From NCBI GenBank assembly GCA_033558025.1, contig JAUCEF010000011.1:1922001-1986000 (forward strand): a DNA stretch of 64,000 nt. The letters are read 5' to 3'. This DNA is from Phytophthora sp. 'mugwort'. Lineage: Eukaryota; Oomycota; Peronosporomycetes; Peronosporales; Peronosporaceae. The notes under the pieces are model-generated. The model saw nothing but the letters and a program-made list of their open reading frames with translations. It ran no database searches and was not told the origin of the DNA. This document shows positions 34,319 through 46,767 of the stretch, one piece after another (the first letter of the stretch is position 1; every line of letters begins with the position of its first letter). A program made the translations under genes and the position numbers.

Positions 34319-34392
34319 CCCAGCTAGCTCAGTGGTAGAGCACTCGCTTCATAAGCGCAAGGTCGGTGGTTCGATTCCAACAAAGACCTATA
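34319..34392 (+). tRNA. tRNA-Met(CAT)-like sequence, probably a pseudo-tRNA
   Basis: A perfect-looking A box (TAGCTCAGTGGTAGAGCA, 34325-34342), an anticodon loop TTCATAA with CAT at 34350-34352, and a perfect B box GGTTCGATTCC (34368-34378) are spaced as in an elongator tRNA-Met. The T stem has one mismatch, the anticodon stem is imperfect, and the acceptor 5' and 3' strands do not pair well. It is therefore likely a decayed tRNA, or the head of a tRNA-derived SINE, rather than a working gene. Confidence 0.55.
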
Positions 34393-34675
34393 TCGTCTGG
34401 GTCCACCCCAACTGTGTCTTGGACACCGGCGACGACGTTAACTTCTAGCGGCCTCAGGCCTCGCTGTCTCGCTCCTCTAGGGCTAATGCACCATGTGCAT
34501 CTGCTTCAGCAGCCTGCCGTCCTCACGTTTGTGACATGCTGGTTACCTTGTCCCAATGTCAGGTCGGAAGCCCTCAGGCTGACCTTGGTTCATCCCGAGC
34601 TAGTGCTGGGACACTCTTGGCGACCGACGCAGTGGTCACTGGCCCTCGGGGCCATGTCTATCGTGACGATCAAAA
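34393..34675. other. Non-coding stretch beyond gypsy B chromodomain
   Basis: This lies at the 3' side of the gypsy B polyprotein (which runs right to left) and probably holds its 3' non-coding region or LTR remnant. Plus-strand frames here have no motif. Confidence 0.3.
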
Positions 34676-37600
34676 GCGTCGACGACGTCAGGGCAGTCTT
34701 GCCGGAGGGGCACCTCATACTCCCATGAGTTCTGTGAGTGGGGATATCCTCTCACTTCACAAGGTACTGGGTTTGATCCTTGCGGTGACGCCGCGCCACT
34801 AGCCGTTCAACATGATAGTGGAGTTCTCCCTGCTCATCAAGCAATGGGGGAGGCGGCCTCCGGTCCGCTGGGCCCTCGCGCTGCGCGTCAGTGAAGTTGG
34901 AGTCGCTTCAAATTCTGGTATGGTATCACCACGCGTAGTTCCGCGATGCGGTTGAGCATCGCTCTTGTCCAGTTGACGAACTCGAAGCTGTACATCAGCG
35001 AGTCGACTGGTTGGAGTCTGCAGTCTCATCTGCGCGCCGCGTGGCTCAGCTAGCAGCTCGTCGTCTCGACGCAGTGGAGTGATTGCTCGTCGAGCTTCGT
35101 GGTCAGATGGGCCTCTTTGTGCGCCCCCAGCGCTCTGGCCAGCAGCCGCTACCGTGGCATCGTCTGCACCCTGACTGAGCTCCGACGAGCTAACCTCCGC
35201 GCTCACCTGAGCCGGGTCCCGATACGGCTTGAGGAAACCTACGTAGAACACAAGGTGTGTACGCATCTTCTTCGGAAGGCTGAGCGTGTACGCAAGGCCC
35301 TTCTTGGCCACGACCTTGAAAGGTACGATGAAGCACGGGCGCAACTTGGTCTTAAAGACCGCAGAGGCTGCATGTGTAGGTAGGTTCTTCGCGTTTAATA
35401 AAACTTCGTCACCGACGTTAAACTCTTCCACATTTCCTCTGCCTCTAGCATCTGCATGTTCCTTCTGAACGTCTTGGCTCTCATCCATCGCGTCGCGTAC
35501 GCGTTGACAAGAACGCGTCGACTTGGTTGCGAACCGCAACAGGTCTGACATCAGCGAGCCCTACAGCTATTCCTCCCCCCCACCAAGCCCTGAACCACAG
35601 AGTAGTAGCGTCAACGGGATGCGAGGGTGAGTGAGACCGTTCACCATTCCCATAGAACGGGCTGAAGCCAGTTGAGGCATGGCACCGCATTGTTCAATGC
35701 AACTCAACGAGTGGGAGCATCGAGCTCCATTGCTTCGGTCTGTCTGTACAGACGCTCCGAAGCATGTCTTCGACTACGCGATTCACACGTTCAGTCTGAC
35801 CATCTGTCTGCGGATGGTCTGCTGTGGACATGTCGAGTCGAGTGCCGAGCACTGTAGAGACCGACGTCCACAACTTACCCCTGAAACGGGGATATCGATC
35901 CGAGATAATTGCCTCTGGCAGACCATGTTCTCGAAAGACACGATCCATGAACAGCGTGGTTATTCCTTCTCCACCGATGGAGTCCGGCACCGCCGCTAAT
36001 TTGAGCCATCTTGCTCAATCAGTCGACAAAAACCACGATGCCCGTGTTGCCCGCCGCAGGCCGAACCCAAAGTCCATACTCATGGATTGCCAACACCCCG
36101 TGGGTACAGGCAACCTGGCCAGCAGCGCAGCCGTGTGTGGCGAGGGTTTAACCCGTTGATATGTCTCACACGTGCGTACATACTTACTGACCCACTTGTA
36201 AAACTTCGGCCACCAGTAGTGGGAGCTCACCCAGCTGTAGGTTTTTCTCGACCGAGATGACCGCCAAGTGGGGTATCATGTGCCTCACAGAGAATACGAT
36301 ACTTAAGATCCTCTTCGTGAGGAACCACGACACGTGGGGTGTCTTCTGGACCAGTACTGTAGTACGATAGGCCATCATCGAGAATGTATCGATGCAGCCT
36401 CGCGCACAACCGCGCTGACAGCTTAATGTCTGGTTTAGCAAACTCCGCGCTTCCTAGCGCATGTATCAACCCTACGCGGGACTCGTCACGCACCTACGCA
36501 GCGCGGATCAAGTCTGTGACAGATGAAGTCACCGTCTTGACGTGAGCGATCTCATAGTATGGCCTGCGTGATAACGCATAACGTTCTGCCTGCCAGGCTT
36601 GTACCTCGAAGTTGTACTCCGCAAAGAAGGAAAGCCAACGGGCCATTCTCTGCGAGAGACGAGGCGACTGCGTCGCAGTGTGTAGTGACGCATGATCAGT
36701 GTAGATCACAAACGGCTTGAGCCGAGCAGGTGATCTCTGAATTTGACGAGCGCATACTTCATCGCAAGTAGCTCTTTGTTGTGAACTGGATAGTTCTTCT
36801 CAGCAACCTTAAGCTGGCGAGATTCAAACGCGATCACGCGTTCACGCCCTTCAGCGCCTGCTTGCAACAAAGCACTGCCGATGGCAAAGTCCGACGCGTC
36901 ACAGACGACACTGAAAGGACGATTGGGATCTGGCGGCGCCAGGATCGGCGCATGAAGGAGACGCTCCTTAATGGCTTCAAAAGTCGCTTGATGTCCTGTT
37001 TCGCTACACCAATCCACATTCTTCTTAACGAGATTGGACAGTGGCCTTGCCACCTCAGCATAGTTCTTGCTGTACTTGTGCAAGTAATTGGCCAGGCCAA
37101 GCCACTTCCGTAAGTCTTTCTGGTTCTTTGGAACCGGCCAGTCTACAATGGTCTTGACCTTAGCGGGATCCGCTCGAAGGCCTTGCTTCCCAATGAAGCA
37201 TCCCAGGAAGGATATATCTTCAACGCCGAAGACACACTTGTCAATGTCGGCATACAACTCGTGTGTGCGCATGCACTCGAGCACCGCTCGCAGGTACTCA
37301 ATGTGATTCTCCACATCAGTCTTTCCGTGCTCCGCACGACTGTGGACGAATATGTCGTCGACGTATGTCTGACCATACGCCCTGTGGGGTCCGAACAGTT
37401 GCGCCACAAGACGATTGAACGTCGCAGGCGCGTTCGACAGACCTTGGGGCATTACTAGTCACTTCCAGAGCATACCGCTCGGAGTGCTAACCGCCGTAAC
37501 CGGAATATCGCTTGCTCGCATGAGCAATTGATAGTATCCATTGACCAAGTCGAGGGCACTGTACACCGTACACCCCGCCATGTTGTTCTGGAGAACCGCC

Positions 37601-40012
37601 TTTCTAGGGATAGGCGTCTGTGCCGGAATGGTGACCTTGTTGAGCTTATCAAAAGCATGAACGATTCGCCACTTGCCATTCGGCTTTCTGACACAGGACG
37701 GAGACGTTGGATGCGGAGACTTGCTCTAGCGCACCGTACCCGCCTCGTGCTTATCACGGAAGAACGCGTCAATGACTTTACACTGTTCTCGTGGCAAAGG
37801 CCACTGCCTTGCCACGCAGTATTTGGTTCCAGGAATCAGGTCAACCTCATCAATCTCATGACGTACACCTCGATCCGGAAGTAGCCTCTTGGGAGGTTCT
37901 TTCGAGACCAGGTCTTGATACTCCTTCATCAAAGGGTAGTACGGATCCGAGGATCCTACCCGTGCATCCAGCGCCTTCATGGTGTCCTCAAGGACTGCTT
38001 TATCCAAAAGCGACGACGAGTTTAACTCCTCTTGAGGTCGCAGAATGACCAACTCGGCTAACTCACTGGCCTTCAAGGCGTCGCCGAACTCGGCAATGGA
38101 CATCTCGTCCAGCTCCAAGACAGCGTCCGCAGTGGGCATAGTCTCTAGACTGATGTCGTCATCGATTTCTTCTGTCACTCCGTTGACGAGTGTATATAGC
38201 TGCTCATATATATCACCAGGAGTCTCTTCACTTGTCATGCTAGACGCATCAGACGCCCCGCGTCTCACGGCTGACGCTCGGCGTCGTAGCCTTCTCCCCG
38301 CTGAGACTGTTTGCCTCGGAGAGGTCCTAACAGTCTCATCAGTTGCGTATCCAGGTGCTTGGTCGTGTGCATCTTACCCGAGACTGGTATGGCTTGACCG
38401 ACAACCGTCGCAGAGCTGCGATGCTCGCAATCTCCACCCCGTGGATTACGTGCCACGTCACCTCCATCAGTGGGCCCTCGGCCTTAATGGCCCTGCCCAC
38501 GGCCAGCCACACCACGCATGGCGTGTAACGACACTCCGTCATCATGACGAGTGGCGTTGTCGTGACACATGTCACCTATGTCACCCAGCGGGTTACCTGC
38601 CGCCCCAGTCATAGCCCACGAGCAATGCTCGGGACTTTTGTCCTCGACACCTTCGGTGTCTACACGTTCGGGTACTCCGATGTCCAACACGTTGACCGAC
38701 TCGGTCCAGTGCCCGCGCCAAAAGCGCTTTTGCTTCCTAGCAGAGGTGGGTTCATGACTCACCAAAACTCCGCCAGGAGTAAAGCGCGTTGCGCCCAAGG
38801 TCTTCGACCTCCAATCAATCCATGGCTCATGGCGTTCCAGCCATGCTATGCCTAGGATGAGGTGGTATCTCGATTCCAGGTCCAGGACCAGACAGCGTTG
38901 CACGCTATCGAAGTCGAGAAACTTCACACCCAGGTTCACATGAATCTTGAGCACCGTGACACGGGTCCCCGTCGCTAGGCGGAGAGTGATGATGCACGCC
39001 TGCGCTCTCCGAGCGCCTCAGCGTATTGCTGACTTCTTTCCATCGTGGAGCGTCGAGCGTAGTTGCACGACGCTCCGGAATCCATCAAGATAATCCATGG
39101 CTTCTTAAAGCCTTTCACCGTCGCCTCGACGACGAGAACGCGCGGCTTGCATACACGTTCCGTGTTAGAGAGTACGGCTCTCTCCGGGGATGGGACCTGT
39201 TTGCCCTCCATCTTCATGAAGCTCAACAGAACTCAGTTCTTCCCCAGCAGGGCGCCCCGCGCTACTGAGTGTCGCCGTTCCCCGCGACGAGCCGATGGCT
39301 TGGCTCGATGCAGAGCGAATGCTCGTAGGAGCTTGGCGCGACTGCGCGACGGGGAGGTTGCCCTAAAATGGGTGGTGCTTCAGCTGATGAAGCGCCGACA
39401 AAACTTATACGCTGCTCGGCAGCATGAAGCCCAGTTTCCTCATCTAGTGTAACTGTGGTCCATAGGAACCGGTCCGTCGGGTGGAGTAGCGTTAGCAACA
39501 CCCCAGCCAAGTCGAGACGACTTAAAGTTGAAATCGGCGTTCAACGCCACTCTCACGGCCTCTTCAAAAGAGGAAGGGTGAGTGCGGAAGGCTTCAGTCC
39601 TGGCCACGCCAGTGCGGAGGATCTCCATAAAGGCTGTCACAACCATTTCCTCTGGCAGAGGATCGGCCGCCATGCCGGCGATCAGAGTTCGCAACTCCTG
39701 GACGAAGTTCACAAAGTCCTTCTTACCCTGGCGGGTACTCAGAAAGCATTACCACACGCGGTACGCCTGATTAGGCGGAGCGAACACTTGCGAAAGCTGG
39801 AGTTTCAGCTCCTTCCAGGTCGGGAAGGCAGCGTCCACCGACGTACCGCACGCAAGTGCCCATTCTCGCACTCGGCCACCGAGCTTCGAGATCGCTAGCG
39901 CCACGCGTTGTTGCTCAGTGCGGAGCATGACCGATCTCATCGCCATTTCGATCTCACGGATCCACAACACGAGGTTCTTCCCCTCCTTTCCTTCGAAAGT
40001 CTTGTTGCTCAC
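34676..40012 (-). pseudogene. Ty3/gypsy chromovirus-like element B, collinear gag to chromodomain
   Basis: Right to left on the minus strand, all domains occur in order. Gag is at 40012-39440 ([38 protein letters not shown]). Protease is at 39226-38975 with an intact ILMDSGASCNY active site, followed by LESRYHLILGIAWLERHEPW. An acidic linker follows (MSIAEFGDALKASELAE). RT is at 37884-36706 (RKPNGKWRIVHAFDKLN; QGLSNAPATFNRLV; intact QTYVDDIFVHSR). RNase H is at 36709-36494. Integrase is at 36230-35480 (HPQTDGQTERVNRVVEDMLR). The IN C-terminus is at 35551-35200 (FNVGDEVLLNAKNLPTHA). A chromodomain is at 34820-34676 (LHYHVERLVARR, QYLVK, SQNSWEYEVPLRQDCPD). Lesions include a TAG and a TGG-to-TGA in RT, and frameshifts in gag, the zinc-knuckle region, integrase and chromodomain. 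Confidence 0.85.
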
Positions 40013-40199
40013 GATGAGCGGTTTAGGCCGAGAGGACCCATCCTGCGATGTCGTCGACGTCGTTGCCAGGGGTTCGGATTATCGGCACTTTCAATGGTAT
40101 CACATGTACTGATCCACTAACAAACGCAGACGAGCTTAGTATCGGATGATCTTGATCCATTGCTGAGATCATTTGATACTGATACTGGATATACAGATA
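40013..40199. other. Leader/LTR remnant of gypsy B
   Basis: Non-coding stretch upstream (in element sense) of the gypsy B gag start, probably its 5' leader and part of an LTR. The minus-strand string TGTGATACCATTGAAAGTG may mark the LTR/PBS border. No gene. Confidence 0.3.
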
Positions 40200-42402
40200 C
40201 GTGTATTAGATATAACGTGCCTTCCATGATGGAAGACAGCTATGAGTCCTTCAGTAGTGTCTTGTACTCGAGCCAGTTTGCCTTCATTAGGCACATCATT
40301 TCTGCCCGATTGTCGTCCAAGCGGGTGCGTAGCTCGTTCACTACATAGCCACTCAGGCTAAAACAATCGCTCTTGAGCTGCTGTCAAGACGGTTTGCCCA
40401 GATAAATTTGGCTAAGAGAGAAACAGAAGGGAAGTCTTGCTGCCCGTGCTCTCGAAACCACGCAATTACGTCAGCTTCGCGATAGAGGTGAAGTGCGTTG
40501 TATTTGCCACCCTTGGCAGCACATAGCAACTTGACAGACAGATTTTTCCATTGATGCCATGTGTTCCGTGCCTGTAGATGCAGATCGTCATGCGTAGCAT
40601 GCACCTCGTAGCTTTGTGAGGGCACATCGTATCTAGCAGCGAGCTCACCGCACTGCTTGGTGCGTCGGGTTCGCTACACAAGTCTTGAAGTGGCTCTGAG
40701 TCAGAGCCCTTATTCTCTTCTGCGATCAGCTCACGTGCCTTTAGCATCTTGAATATGTTATCATGCTCCAACTGTAGTTCGCGCTCGGCGCGATCAAGGA
40801 CAGCAGCATCCGTTACGATTGTTGCTGCTTTAAACTTAATGCGAGGGTCAAGAAGCAGGGCTTTGACGTCGTTGATATCTTTTTGAGGGAATTTAATACC
40901 CAATTGCTCTCGCAGTCGCTCTCGATATCGTTTACCTCCGAGCGAGAAATCACTCACGTTCTTCGACACTCGGCGCTGTGTAAACTCAGTTGACATTTTA
41001 TCAGGTCGCTCCAACGCTAAGCAGCCAAGTGACCCTAATTCTAACGATATCGAAATAATCTTGCGGAAAGGCAATGCGTACGAGCTTGCAACACCAGTGT
41101 TCTGTACTTCGCCAAGACTAAACTGAGAAAGCTGGTCGGTGATTGCTTCCATCTCCGTTATCAAGTCCAGTCGTTGGAGTCGAGATTTAGCCACACGGCT
41201 TGTTCGTTTGCTGAGGATGTCTCGAAGTACTTCGTGATGGCGTAGTAATTGTACACACTGCGGCGCATAAGCGTCCCTGCATATCCGACACACGTTTTGG
41301 AATCGACCTCAATATTGATAGCGGGAAGGTTGTACAGATCCTTAAGCTGTTTAAGTTTTGCCAGTCGTAGCGGTGGGTTGAAAAACGTAGCTATATCTCG
41401 CAACTTTTGAATTACTCGGAGACCGTCTCGAAATTCTCCTCCTGGGGTCACAATATCCCTCCCGTCATTTCTTGTATTTTCTTTCAGCCTAAGTGCATAC
41501 AACAAACACAGACTCAACAAGTGTTTCAGACAGTCCACTTGATCGGTCTTGCTCAAATAATCGGACACGTTGCGGGCACTGCCGGTTGTGTCGCTCACAG
41601 TAAAACGTGAGAAGCGATCAATGTCAATACCGTATCGCGATTGAATACCAGAAGTGATCTGCTCAGCAACAATGGCAGCTGCATTTCCGCTTGGGTTTGG
41701 CGATGCTAACAATGAAAAGACCTCAGACACCACTCTGAATCAATGAATATCACCGTGACCCCGATGATGTTGACGTTTGCCGCATTTGTCCACAAGTCGT
41801 GCAGCACCGCTAGAAATGGTTGCCTTAGTGAAGAATCAAATTCATTTTGGAGAGTGCGTGAAACCCGCCCAACAAAGCATCCAAATCCCCCTCGGTAAAC
41901 GTGTAGAACGTTCACGAGCTGGCACCGTTAGGCGCGGTTGATTCGATAGACGTCTCAGTAGCTGATGCAATCGTCATTCTCTAGAACCGTGTGTGGTATG
42001 CCTGATGACAACAACCATCTAGTGGACAATATTTTTACCTCGTCCGGGCCGGTTGCCATGGCCTCGTGTAGCGTGCGCTGCTTCTTTGCTTTCGTATCAT
42101 CATCTGGTTCTGCTGCCACGTTTGCGTTGCGCACTTCAATCACCCCCTGCACGTCACGTTTTCGCCCCTCGAGACTTCAACGCAAAACGAATGATCCGGA
42201 TGAAGGCGCAGCATGTGCTTCGTGCATTGGACGCGTTCTGCTGTCGTATAAGGCATGTCTTCCTGGTTGTCGTTGTCGTGTCGGTACTAACACATTTTTC
42301 CGCACATACAAGGCAAATGCGCGTGAAGGGATGGCCAGATTGCAATGGGTCATCGATGGGCTTTGTCAGCTTGTGGATTAAGTTCCAAACCAACGTAAAC
42401 AT
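40200..42402 (-). pseudogene. Degenerate hAT transposase with BED finger (second copy type)
   Basis: Right to left, this begins with a BED-like finger region (PFTRICLVCAEK, then an RIRQ/NASNAR block and HMLRLHPDHS in the next frame, 42400-42170). A linker follows (KKQRTLHEAMATGPDEVK), then the catalytic domain: PFLAVLHDLWTNAANVNIIG (41815-41760), FTVSDTTGSARNVSDYL (41610-41560), QVDCLKHLLSLCLLYALRLK, and LRVIQKLRDIATFF. The C-terminal part is at 41160-40466 (FPQKDINDVKALLLDPRIKF). The dimerisation domain is broken over 40625-40250 (DVIAWFREHGQQDFPSVSLL, then SGYVVNELRTRLDDNRAEM in another frame). Only about four or five frame breaks separate long clean stretches, so this copy is younger than the hAT relic at the left end of the window. 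Confidence 0.85.
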
Positions 42403-43978
42403 GTTTTGGTTGACGTGCTTAACTGAAAAGGGATACCATACTTGTTAACCGATCCCCCGCTGTCGGACTCGCCCTTCTCAACTTGAGAGGGAGTCGTCGA
42501 ACCCTCAGAAGGGCCTTCCTCGGGCATGAGCTCTGAGTCTCGGCTTCTATGGGGATTGACGTCCAATCGCCGTCGCTAGGCTGATAAAAAATATACATTA
42601 GTCTATGTCGTCGAGATTGTAACTTCTGGTTAAAGCATGTGAACACTCTCTAAGGTTATCAGCTACCTGGATCACTTGGGTATCGTTTGAGCCCGACAGT
42701 ATCAATCATACTGATACATCACGTCACTTGGATTGATCCTGATCCAGATACACCTCGCTGGTGATCCGGCATCTGCGTATCAACGAGTATCTGCCGCTAA
42801 ACCGAACCCCTGGTCGTTGCAGACGCCGACATCCTCTGCTGGAGGTGCTCCAATAGAGCATTCTCGTAGCTTGAGAACACCTCCAGACGCGCGTTCACCG
42901 CGTCCGGTCCTTGCGAAGCAAGATGCGTAATCTCCTCAGGGCCGAGCAAAGACATAAGCTATTTCAGCGCGTCTTGCTGGCTCTGGGACATATTAGAAAA
43001 CGTTGTCTACTCTATCCTCACCGAGGAATAGTCCTAAGACTCATGTGCGGGATTGATTACAAGTGCTACCAGGTGCATCGGGGCTGCGTAGCGTAGTGCG
43101 TCAGAGGAACACGTATGACTCCCCGAGTCTTAGATGTGGTTCTCCTAATCCCTAAGGTCTCCGCAGAGACTTAGATCCCTCTCGTTATCCCACTAGAGAC
43201 TCAAAGAGTCAGTATTCCTAAACCTAGGGCAATACTCTCTTTGATGCTAAAACTGAACTGTTATTTGTTTGCTTATCTGCGGTAAAGCCGGCTGGGGTGT
43301 AAATGTATGACCCTAGCTATCTACCATAGTTAAACCTAGTCAAATGCATATCGAGTGGCCCTGTGGCCACGTCCTGAAATCCCGTTAATCCAAGTGGTAC
43401 CAAGTACCACTTACTACAAGGTGACACGTAGCACGGCTAAAGTTGTGTTACCTTCGTGTAGCCCCCGGAGTGGTGCTACATCCCGGAGACAGTGTGCTGC
43501 TCAAGAACTACATCGGTGTTCACGCGAAGATGGCGCCAGGCCGTACGAAACGGTTTCAGTGTGTTAAAATCGTACCTTCGTGCTGGCCAAGGGATCCTTC
43601 ATCGAAACAGCGTGCATTCGCCGCGTCGAGATTTGTAATCCCTAACGCGGGAAGACTGAAAGGAGCCGTCCAACCTGCGACGCGCCGGTTCCGCCGGTCC
43701 GTGAATTCCATGCAATCCGATAGTGACACCAGGCTACTAACCATTTAAAGTAGAATTTTGCTGCTCCTGGCGTTAGTTGCGGCGATTCGCCTGTGCTACG
43801 AAACGACACCGGAATCACAAGGGATTTGTTTCTACCAACGTACTGATTGATCGCAAGCGACTGGACCTTAAACTGTGCTACCTCTATCCTAGGGCTAGAG
43901 GCAGCGCCCACGATTCTATGGTTTCGCAGTGGAGCCACATTCTAGAACAAATCTTCAATAAATAAGGAAACCACTTAT
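42403..43978. other. Degenerate stretch with possible LTR remnant
   Basis: No supported gene. The part from about 43060 to 43480 is frame-poor and has LTR-like texture. On the minus strand it reads TGTAGCACCACTCCGGGGGC near 43480, similar in style to oomycete gypsy LTR starts. At 43460-43740 the plus strand has protein-like text (PGDSVLLKNYIGVHAKMAPG) without a recognised family. Confidence in any element call is low. Confidence 0.3.
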
Positions 43979-44109
43979 ATGCACCATCTCACATTCCAAA
44001 TAAACAATATGCACCACCGTTTGAGTACATACATATTGTGCATTATACTATTTCTTCTTGTGGACCATGCACCACAACTAATTGAAACGGATGTATGGGC
44101 TTCTCCGAC

Positions 44110-44240
44110 AAACGATGGCATTTCGTGGTGGTCTAGTGGTGTACCAACCACAGCGGTCAGCCGTATTCGAGTCCCACAACGACGGCACGGAAGTTCCCCG
44201 TTGAACTGCTTTTACAGCATGGGTTGAGGTTATTTACCTT
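44110..44240 (+). repeat. tRNA-derived SINE-like unit (A and B boxes)
   Basis: TGGTCTAGTGG at 44129-44139 is a good RNA polymerase III A box, and GTATTCGAGTCCC at 44163-44175 is a good B box. The short separation is as in tRNA genes. The sequence does not fold into a proper tRNA cloverleaf, so it is best read as the head of a tRNA-derived SINE. No clear tail or target duplication was found. Confidence 0.5.
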
Positions 44241-44973
44241 GTTATTTCTCTACTTAGTCTACCTTTCCACCTCTATATACTGCATATACTTTTTACGGTG
44301 GCGCCGTGATACTACGACGCGGACTCCCTCTCATCGGCTGACAGAGCACTTCGATCTGTCGCACCCATCTGCGGCCCTCTACCCGTGGCACCTCCCAACC
44401 TCACCTTTTTAGTGTTGCCCGTAATCGTCTTCTGCATCCTGCGCGTTCCAAGCTTTCCATGGATTCACCAAATCTATTAATGCGGAGAAGGTGTACAAAC
44501 GACAAGACTTTAGCACTAGCGAGCTGCATGCTCAGCTTAAGCAGATGCGATTGGCCAACCAAAACGATGTGGGCATCGTGCTCTGGTGCCTCACGCGCGC
44601 GGCCTACGCCGTGCCATGCTTCGGCTGACGCAGAGAAGGAGCACACATATTACGCGCGCGACATCATCCAGCGCAAAAAAAACATAGTACGGCATCATCC
44701 TGCCGTTCATTAACGTCTATGCATTCGTCCTCCACTTCTGACAGTTGGTTCACTTTCGGAGATGGCCTTGGTTTACCCGTGCACCTATACTACAGAGCTC
44801 GCAAGCGGGTACCCGAAACTATCCCCCTGTCATGATTGGGTACCCGAATTTAAAAGCAACTGTAAAGTTTAAAATAACTCACCTCACAACAATCCTCCAA
44901 AAAGTCCAGCTCCGTTCCATTTTGCAACCTGCATACCCCACACGCAAGTGTAAAGATCGAAGAACCTCCGGAA
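44241..44973 (+). other. Unidentified coding-like debris
   Basis: A plus-strand frame near 44465-44640 reads INAEKVYKRQDFSTSELHAQ and DVGIVLWCLTRAAY before breaking. It looks protein-derived but I do not know the family. Repeats of GGGTACCCG occur at 44808 and 44861, and similar GGGTA-rich text recurs near 45535-45610, flanking the next hAT relic, and may be worn terminal sequence. Confidence 0.3.
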
Positions 44974-45445
44974 GTGCAACGAACACACGCAGTGAAGGTC
45001 GACAAAGCCGACCAGGATCATGCCAAGAGCTTAGTTGGGCTTTGCTTGATGCCCCTCGCGGAGTTGAAGCAGGAGCTGTACAGAATTCTCATGCAACAGA
45101 CTAAAGACCCGCTCTTTAGGTTACGAGATAATGCAAGCACGAAGGCAAAATGCTGGACGCAGTTTCGGCATGCGTTTGAGATATCAAGTTTGCCACCCAT
45201 CAGGTTACCCGAAGTTGGCACACGTTGCAAGATTAATATTCTGTGCATACCTGCGGCCAGCGCAATGCCCGAGAAAGCAACTTCTCTAGTGCTGGCACCG
45301 TTATGTCCAAAGTCCGCAACGAGCTGAAACCATTCATGCTAAATGGCATTTTAACGGTGCGATTGAATAAGGACCTGACGACTGAGCTCGAGACGAATTT
45401 ACAGCTAGTTATTTTTCATGACCATTACAACAAATCTTTGAAATA
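44974..45445 (+). pseudogene. hAT transposase C-terminal fragment (third hAT type)
   Basis: The frame at 45243-45445 contains NFSSAGTVMSKVRNELKPFM and LNGILTVRLNKDL, the C-terminal dimerisation domain typical of hAT transposases (compare ‘RxFSxAGxxxxxxRxxLxxxxxxxLxxLxxN’). The preceding frame 44974-45327 (DHAKSLVGLCLMPLAELKQE) belongs to the same relic after a frameshift. The N-terminal and catalytic parts are missing. Confidence 0.7.
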
Positions 45446-45808
45446 ATTCACGCATTTTGAGACCTCATCATTGCTTCAACACTTGCGCTGTTGGCCAGAA
45501 CAATCGCTAGCAACCACGACGACGCGGGTCCGGGTACATGGGGATTTTACCCGTCGGGTGGGTACGGGTACGCGGAATACGCTGGGATGGTGTCCCAGGC
45601 GGGGCGGGTAAACCGATTTGCCCCGATTGCGAGTTCTGCTATACTATCTCTGTGCGGAAAATAATCCACGTTTGCAATCTGATTACGCCCTACCTAGAAG
45701 TTATATCCCTCCAAAGCGATGAGGTTTTGAATTTTGAATCTCCCGCCCGTTTCCCTCCCACCAAAGCAATCCCGCTCCTATAATTATTTAAGATCTGGCT
45801 TCTTCTGC
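45446..45808. other. Spacer between hAT and mariner relics
   Basis: No gene. It contains the GGGTACGGGTAC-rich segment at 45535-45610 mentioned under the upstream debris. Confidence 0.4.
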
Positions 45809-46360
45809 TCATGGGCAAGCGACCGAAGCGGAGCGACAAGCTGTGCGGGAGACACTGCTTCTCCGCAGCAATCACGGCGTACCCAAACATGGGGACATCG
45901 GCTGGATTGCCGACCACTTCCAGATGAGTCGCTCTACTGTCTCGCGCATTTGGAAGCGAGGTAAGAGCTCGATCGGGAGCCGAGTAAGATCGAGATGTCG
46001 TCCAACACATAGTAAGGCATCTCGTCAAGGAAGGCTACATGCGACGCGCGCTGAGGCAACCCCGCCCCTTGCTGACGCCCGCGCACAAGTTGGTCCGATT
46101 GAGGTTTTGCATGGGCCGCGTAAAGACAGATGCAGACTGGGGCTACTCTTATGACGCGATGTATGACGCCGTGCAGACTGACGAGAAATGGTTCTTCGTG
46201 AAGAAGGTCGGCCAGAGCGTGCATATGCTGCCGGGTAAGGACAACGTTCGCCTCGAAGCTCCCCCCCAGTGCAATACGTTCAGAGTAAGCGTCACATCAC
46301 GAAGGTGATGTTCCTTTGTGCGGTGGCCCGCAGCATGCAGCCTCAGCAGGACTAGATAGT
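45809..46360 (+). pseudogene. Truncated mariner/Tc1-superfamily transposase
   Basis: The plus strand encodes a helix-turn-helix region (ETLLLRSNHGVPKHGDIGWI and FQMSRSTVSRIWKRG) at 45840-45965. After a frameshift come LLTPAHKLVRLRFCMGRV and the first catalytic aspartate block TDEKWFFVKK (46170-46200). The relic stops near 46360 before the second D and the E. This is a different lineage from the intact Tc1 element at 53.6 kb. Confidence 0.7.
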
Positions 46361-46767
46361 AGTAGCAGCGGTTGCAAACCTTCACATAACTTATACTGTA
46401 TCCGTCGAAAATAACGAGGCGGAGCGCTGTGCATTTATTTTCTGCGCCGAGGTAATGTATGAGCTTGGTGCACAAGAAATATTTATTCGAACGGTGGTGC
46501 ATATTGTTTATTTGGAATGTGAGTTTTTTCTATGAAATATATTATTAAAACAATTGTTTGTACATATAATATTGTGCAGACATCCTCTCAAGTGTGATAG
46601 CAAAGCTCTCCGGATATGCTAGAAGCCAGGTACAATTTTTTGTCACACTCCAGTTTGTGATTCGTGAAAATACCTGTACAGCGGCTTCTGAATATAACTC
46701 TATTTAGTCTTGCGATTTTACCCATCAAAAACAATTGCTTTTTTCACCGCACTGTGCGTCTGTCTGT
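46361..46767. other. Intergenic region ahead of the tandem array
   Basis: AT-rich sequence without coding features; probably contains the promoter of array copy 1. No convincing initiator consensus was found. Confidence 0.4.
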
